Source: Acephala macrosclerotiorum
Taxonomy: Eukaryota > Ascomycota > Leotiomycetes > Helotiales > Mollisiaceae
Length of the DNA: 45,927 nt
Direction: 5' to 3'
NCBI GenBank assembly: GCA_014904845.1
Contig: MU119562.1
Location: forward strand, 1-45,927
Shown: positions 42,801 through 45,927 of the stretch, piece after piece
Position numbering within the stretch: position 1 is the stretch's first letter
How the letters are laid out: every line of letters begins with the position of its first letter
Made by a program: the position numbers and the translations under genes
Notes under the pieces: generated by a model
The model's input: the letters and a program-made list of their open reading frames with translations, nothing else
Database searches by the model: none
What the model was told of the DNA's origin: nothing

Positions 42801-45800
42801 TAATTATTTTTATAATTTTATTAAAATTTCTACGAATAATAATATTTTTTTAAAAAACAATTAATTTTATAATTCAATTCGTTCGAATTATTATAACAAT
42901 TTTAAAAAACGTATTTTTTAAAATCGTAATATTATTTTTAAATAACGTAAAAATTAAAAAATTTTATACGAATTATAATAACGAATTAATATTTTCAAAA
43001 ATTTATTAATTTGTTTTTAAATACATTTAAAATTTGAATAAAATATTAAATCGAATTAAAAAAATTCAAATTTATATAAAATTTAAATTACAATTTTATT
43101 AAAACGAAATAATTATTATTAGTTTTATTTGCTATTTTAAAAAACGTTTTTTTGAAAATATAAAAATTATTAAAATTTTAAAATAAATTAAATATAATAA
43201 TATTTTTGAAATCAAAGTTTTTATTAAAATTTGTATTTATTACAAAATATAAATTTAATATTTTAGTATTATTATTGAATTATTATATCGATTGATTAAA
43301 AAAAACGAATTTTTCAAATAGAGAAAAAAATAAAAAATAATTATTTTAAGTATTAATATTAATCAATAAAAGTATAAAAAAATACTCGATTAATATAATA
43401 ATAAAAAACGAAAACGAATAATTTAATACGAATTAAAATTTTAAAATACTATTAAATGAAATTATAATACGATAAAAAGAAAATATTAAAAAGTTTTAAA
43501 ATATTTTCGCAAATTACGATTTTGATTATATAGTATTCATTTTATTTTTAAAACGAATATTAATACATTCGTTATTTAATTAAATCGAATAATAATAAAT
43601 TTTTTTAATATTTTAATTATTTATTAATTCGTTTGAATACGATTATTCGATTTCGAAATCAAATATATTAAAAGAAATATTTATATTACTACAAACAAAT
43701 TATTTAAAAAACTACGAATAAAAAACGATAATTTAAAAAAAAAACAAATATTAATAAATTTATTGTAATCGAGTTTAATTGTATTAAAATAATTTCAATT
43801 TTAATTAAAAAATGTAAAACTAATCGAAAAATTGAAAGTAAATTGTTTGTAATTAAAAATAAATACGTAAAATAAGAATGTTTATTTAAATTATTAAATT
43901 AAATTTAAAGAAATTTTTTTAAATTCGATATTTTTAGTTTTTAATCTTCGATATTAATCGCATTTTTTATATGCGTTATATTAATCGTTTTTTCTAAGAT
44001 TAATAAACTATTGAATAATAATAATAATATTATTATTATTCTTTTTTTTGATAATAATTATTCGAATTATTCTCAAGATATTATTTAATATTTAACAATT
44101 TTAAAACGATTAAAATAATTTTCGAGAATAAAATTTTACAAATTAATTCGAAAATTTATCGATTATAACGTTTGAAACAAAATATTATAAAAGAATATTA
44201 TTAAATTTTATTTATTTCGATTTATTTTAAACGATTTAAAACAGCGTATAATAATTATAATTGAATTATATAATAAGTTCAAATATACTAAAAAAGAAAA
44301 TATTTATTATCGAATAATTAATCGATATTATTAGAAAAAATACTATAAAAACGTTTAAAATTTTGTAGTAAATTACAACGATTATTAATACAAAAATAAA
44401 AAAGACACAAAAAAGTTTTATATTTTCAAAAAATAATTTCATTATTTTATTGTATTGAAATAAATATAATTAAATTTTCGCAATATAAAATGTTTAATAA
44501 TCTGATTATAATATAAAATAATTTTTTCGATTAAATTGAAATTAAATTAATAAAAAATTCGATTTCTAAAAAAATTATTAAATTTATTTATAATAATATT
44601 ATTTGTAAATACGGCGTTTTTAATTATATAAAATTGAACGAAGAATTTGAATTCAAAAAAACTATTATCAAAAAATTGAATAAACTCGAAATTAAACGAA
44701 TTATTATTTTTATATACAATTTGAAAATAAACGAAATAATTGAATAAAAATATTAATTTATTATTATTGTATTAATTATTTTAATAAAAAGAAATAAAAA
44801 AAATTGATTAAAATATTTATTAATTGTTTTTTTTACGAATTGAACGATTATTTATAAATTAATTAAATACATATTATTTTATATAGTTTATAATAAAAAA
44901 ATTATTTTATTTATTGAAATTCGATTTTTTATTTAAAGAATTTTCGATTGAAATAAAATGTATAATTGAACGAAGTTTTTTAAATTGAGAATTAAACAAA
45001 TTGAAATATGAAACGAGAATATGAAAAAATCGAGATTAAAAAAAAAATACAATCGCAAATAAAATCAAATATATTTCGACGTTTATTATTAAATATAAAA
45101 AGAATCAATTTAAGAAAAAAATTTCGTTTTAATATATAATATTAAATTTATTAATTAAAATATATTTAAAAATATTAAATTATTATATAAATAATTAAAT
45201 TTATATCGAATTTATTAAGTAAATCAATTAAAAGAAAATTATTTACTCGAAAAAATAAATAAAATAGTAATTCGAAAATTATATATTAAAAATCGTTTAA
45301 AAAAATTTGTTAAAAAAAATAAATATTAAAATTCTTTAAATAATAATAAAAACGAAAATATTATTAAGTTCGTTGATTTTAATAATAATAAGAATATAAA
45401 TATAAAAAAAAAAGCGATTAAAAAATTTCGTAATAAATAGAATATTTAAAAAATTGAAAAAAAAATTGAAATTATAATTCGTATTTTTAAATTCAATAAA
45501 ATCGAAAAAAAAACAAATATATACAATTTTTTAAAAATTAAATAAATAAAAAAAACTTATTAAATTTTGAAATAATAACGATTTTTTAATTGAAAAAAAA
45601 TTATTTTTTTTTTTTTTATTTATAGTAATTTTATTTTTTTATCGATTTTTTTTAAAATCTTTTTATTTATTTTAATAGATTTTATTTATACTTCGAAAAT
45701 TTTACTTTTTTTTTATTGTAATTAAAACGGTTTTATTATATAAAAAAACGAAATTATATTACTTTTTTTTTCTTTAAAAAATTTTAAAAAATTTTAATTT

Positions 45801-45927
45801 TTGAGATTTATAAAAAATATTTTTTAATATATTCGAATATTTTCAAATATATTTCGATATATTTAAATATATTTCGATTATATTTGATTATATTCAAATT
45901 ATATAAACGTTTATTAATATAATATTT
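33890..45927. other. 12-kb extremely AT-rich block (RIP-type isochore)
   Basis: From about 33890 to the window end the DNA is almost only A and T, with remaining G and C largely in CpG words (tcga, acg). There is no open frame above 70 codons, and the two that exceed 60 (35815-36024 +, 40185-40376 -) are compositional. Codon or domain traces of a retrotransposon cannot be read with confidence. The pattern fits repeat-induced point mutation of old transposon copies, where CpA and related sites are converted to TpA. The change from gene-bearing composition is sharp, within tens of bases. Long stretches look T-rich (roughly 33.9-38 kb) and others A-rich (roughly 38.6-42.6 kb), judged by eye. Confidence 0.85.

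Noticed and set aside
33890..45927. Mitochondrial DNA insertion as the source of the AT-rich block
   Set aside because: There are no recognisable mitochondrial genes, tRNAs or long open frames, and the CpG-retaining pattern is more like RIP than fungal mitochondrial DNA.

Overview
The window looks like nuclear DNA of a filamentous ascomycete, probably a leotiomycete-like fungus. That placement is inferred from gene families and gene style, not from a database match. Genes have short GT-AG introns (mostly 47-110 bp). Fungus-specific families are present: 2EXR, DUF3435 tyrosine recombinase, a short MADS-box protein, a fungal Hsp20, and a fragment of the nuclear HtrA-like protease Nma111. The last ~12 kb is an extremely AT-rich block that looks like a RIP-mutated isochore. 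I see no rRNA, tRNA or CRISPR array. Exon structures were built by hand from splice signals and phase arithmetic.

Layout. 1-535: start of a BTB/POZ protein on the minus strand, cut by the window edge. 1185-1929: a minus-strand Nma111 C-terminal (PDZ) fragment without its protease part. 2503-5795: a convergent pair, a zinc-ribbon/tryptophan-repeat protein (+) and a 715-residue conserved-type hypothetical protein (-). 6824-7220: a broken Myb/SANT copy fused to an ankyrin scrap. 8370-11323: three small spliced hypothetical genes. 11301-14883: a divergent pair, a seven-exon 679-residue protein (-) and a 299-residue multi-pass membrane protein (+). 15665-16384: a three-exon hypothetical gene.

17121-21748 holds two neighbouring minus-strand paralogues with an acidic N-terminus and a C-terminal Myb/SANT domain. 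The first also has a chromodomain-like segment; the second has an in-frame TAG. 21750-23150 is GC-rich with an internal duplication and no clear gene. 23154-26370 is a cluster of three 2EXR loci, two open and one broken. 27591-28187 is an Hsp20 chaperone. 28631-29085 is an acidic-repeat protein and 29578-29953 a compact MADS-box protein. 30351-33010 is a complete five-exon DUF3435 tyrosine recombinase with C-terminal zinc fingers, preceded by a duplicated scrap of the same family's helical region. The AT-rich block begins about 0.9 kb upstream of its start codon.

How it fits together. The window reads as an accessory, fast-changing genome compartment: fragmentary copies, lineage-specific families, minisatellites and a recombinase beside a RIP-type desert. 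The recombinase has the domain order of Starship 'captain' proteins and would be transcribed away from the desert into the gene-bearing part. A mobile-element edge near 33.9 kb is therefore the most interesting hypothesis, but I could not define element ends or target duplications.
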